A stretch of DNA of 64,000 bases from JACCZX01 sp963801035 (GTDB taxonomy: Bacteria; Pseudomonadota; Gammaproteobacteria; Burkholderiales; Burkholderiaceae_F). Below are positions 63,185 to 64,000 of this stretch, piece by piece; positions within the stretch are counted from its first letter, which is position 1; every line of letters starts with the position of its first letter. The translations under genes and the position numbers were made by a program. The notes below the pieces were generated by a model. The model did no database searches and was not told where the DNA came from. It saw only the letters and a list, made by a program, of their open reading frames with translations. The stretch is from assembly GCA_963801035.1 (NCBI GenBank), contig CAWDDF010000009.1:186001-250000 (forward strand). Direction: 5' to 3'.

Positions 63185-64000
63185 ATGGCCGCACGCGTCA
63201 GTCGTCTGGCGGCGATCGCCGCTCTGGCGGTGTCGATCGCGAGCTGCGCCGCGATGAAGATCGGATACAACAACGCCGACACGCTGGCGCTGCTTCAGCT
63301 CGACAGCTATCTCGGTCTGACCTCCGATCAGGAACACCATGTCAAGGAGCGCATGAACGCGCTGTTGGCATGGCATCGGTCCACCCAATTGCGTGACTAC
63401 GCCGCGTTCATCGACAAAATGCGCGCGAAGCTCGCGGGCTCGGTGACGGCCGCGGACATTATGGAATTCAATCAGCAGTTGAACGCTCGGATGATGACAG
63501 CGGGTGATAAGGCGGCGCCCGATATCGCGCACCTCGCACTGACTCTGGCGCCCGAACAGATCGACCGCGCCGCCAAGAAGATTGCCAATGACGCGACCAA
63601 AGCGCGGCGCGAGTTCGTGCGAGCCGAGAAGGACGCGGGCGCCGAGAGAGTCAAGAAGTACGGCGAGCGCGCAGAGTCTTGGTTCGGCAAGCTAACTGCC
63701 GAGCAGAAAGAGCTCATCCGCAAGTCGCTAGCGAGCCGCCCCACGCATGAAACGTGGTGGATCGACGAGCGTGAGCGGCGCCAGCGCGAGTTCATCAGCT
63801 TGCTTCGCAAGGTTCACGCCGAGCGCCCGACCGAAGAAGTCGCCGCGCGCTGGTTTCGGACTTATTTCACGCAACTCAATGTGGCGCCCGACCCCGACCG
63901 GCGTGCACGCGCCGAGTCTTATCGACGCGGCAGCGCCGAATTGATCGCGCAGCTGATCAACCATGCCACGCCGGAGCAGCGCGCCACATTGGACAAGAAA
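63185..64000 (+). CDS. DUF6279-type lipoprotein (3' end outside window)
   Basis: Exported lipoprotein of at least 272 residues, cut by the window edge. Signal peptide with lipobox IASC (Cys21) is followed by KIGYNNADTLALLQLDSYLGLTSDQ, the family start, then helical regions with SWFGKLTAEQKELI and FRTYFTQLNVAPDP. The start is the ATG at 63185, 64 bases from the divergent glmU gene. The family is common in betaproteobacteria; its function is unknown. The product is probably attached to the outer or inner membrane. Confidence 0.85.
   Translation, partial: MAARVSRLAAIAALAVSIASCAAMKIGYNNADTLALLQLDSYLGLTSDQEHHVKERMNALLAWHRSTQLRDYAAFIDKMRAKLAGSVTAADIMEFNQQLNARMMTAGDKAAPDIAHLALTLAPEQIDRAAKKIANDATKARREFVRAEKDAGAERVKKYGERAESWFGKLTAEQKELIRKSLASRPTHETWWIDERERRQREFISLLRKVHAERPTEEVAARWFRTYFTQLNVAPDPDRRARAESYRRGSAELIAQLINHATPEQRATLDKK

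Overview
The window looks like a chromosomal segment of a betaproteobacterium, most likely of the order Burkholderiales. The evidence is the high G+C content, the phasin and PHB-depolymerase genes, the fused TRAP/TAXI transporter, the DUF2868-DUF3482 pair, a DUF6279 lipoprotein and a paired glmU-glmS. Genes are packed tightly on both strands. I see no rRNA, tRNA, insertion sequence, prophage or CRISPR array.

Layout. 1-8.7 kb (minus strand): an amino-acid uptake and breakdown run (D-amino-acid dehydrogenase, class III aminotransferase, TAXI binding protein, fused TRAP permease), followed by phasin, VOC protein, GNAT and the start of a class I fumarase. 8.7-12.5 kb (minus): a secreted 24-residue-repeat protein, DsbB, a DUF4198 protein and a soluble histidine kinase. 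12.6-17.5 kb: HAD phosphatase, APH-type kinase, a ribbon-helix-helix regulator with a visible operator, PHB depolymerase, DUF421 protein and a thioredoxin-reductase-like flavoprotein. 17.6-27.3 kb: a stress block with a GlsB-type membrane protein, glycine-zipper protein, large-subunit catalase, ferritin-like protein, an operon kaiC-kaiB-kaiB-hybrid kinase, and a DUF4142 protein. 27.4-37.5 kb: sugar and envelope genes (GH1-RmlD fusion, glycosyltransferase, UDP-galactopyranose mutase, galactokinase, GalT, GH2 glycosidase, mutarotase-like protein). 37.6-47.1 kb: more stress genes (hemerythrin, DUF421 pair, a YGSQG low-complexity protein, BrkB-like protein, NAD(P)HX dehydratase, two Hsp20 proteins). 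47-59.8 kb: an OmpR/EnvZ-type pair, secreted DUF1800/DUF1501 proteins, small enzymes, a DUF2868 membrane protein with a DUF3482 GTPase, CsbD, an MFS carrier and a phosphodiesterase. 59.9-64 kb: glmU-glmS and a truncated lipoprotein gene.

How genes work together. GH2 could release galactose, GalK and GalT would convert it to UDP-galactose, and Glf would turn that into UDP-galactofuranose for a glycosyltransferase. The Kai operon sits directly behind catalase and a ferritin-like protein, which suggests a stress or redox role rather than a full cyanobacterial-type clock, since no KaiA is visible.

Data quality. Nine genes contain single-base frame disruptions, eleven sites in all. Ten are one extra base and one is a missing base. 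In every case correcting them gives a continuous family-length protein, except the PaaI thioesterase, which also lacks an internal block. This bias suggests residual indel errors in the assembly more than true gene decay. Affected genes are annotated over their full corrected span with the shift position given.
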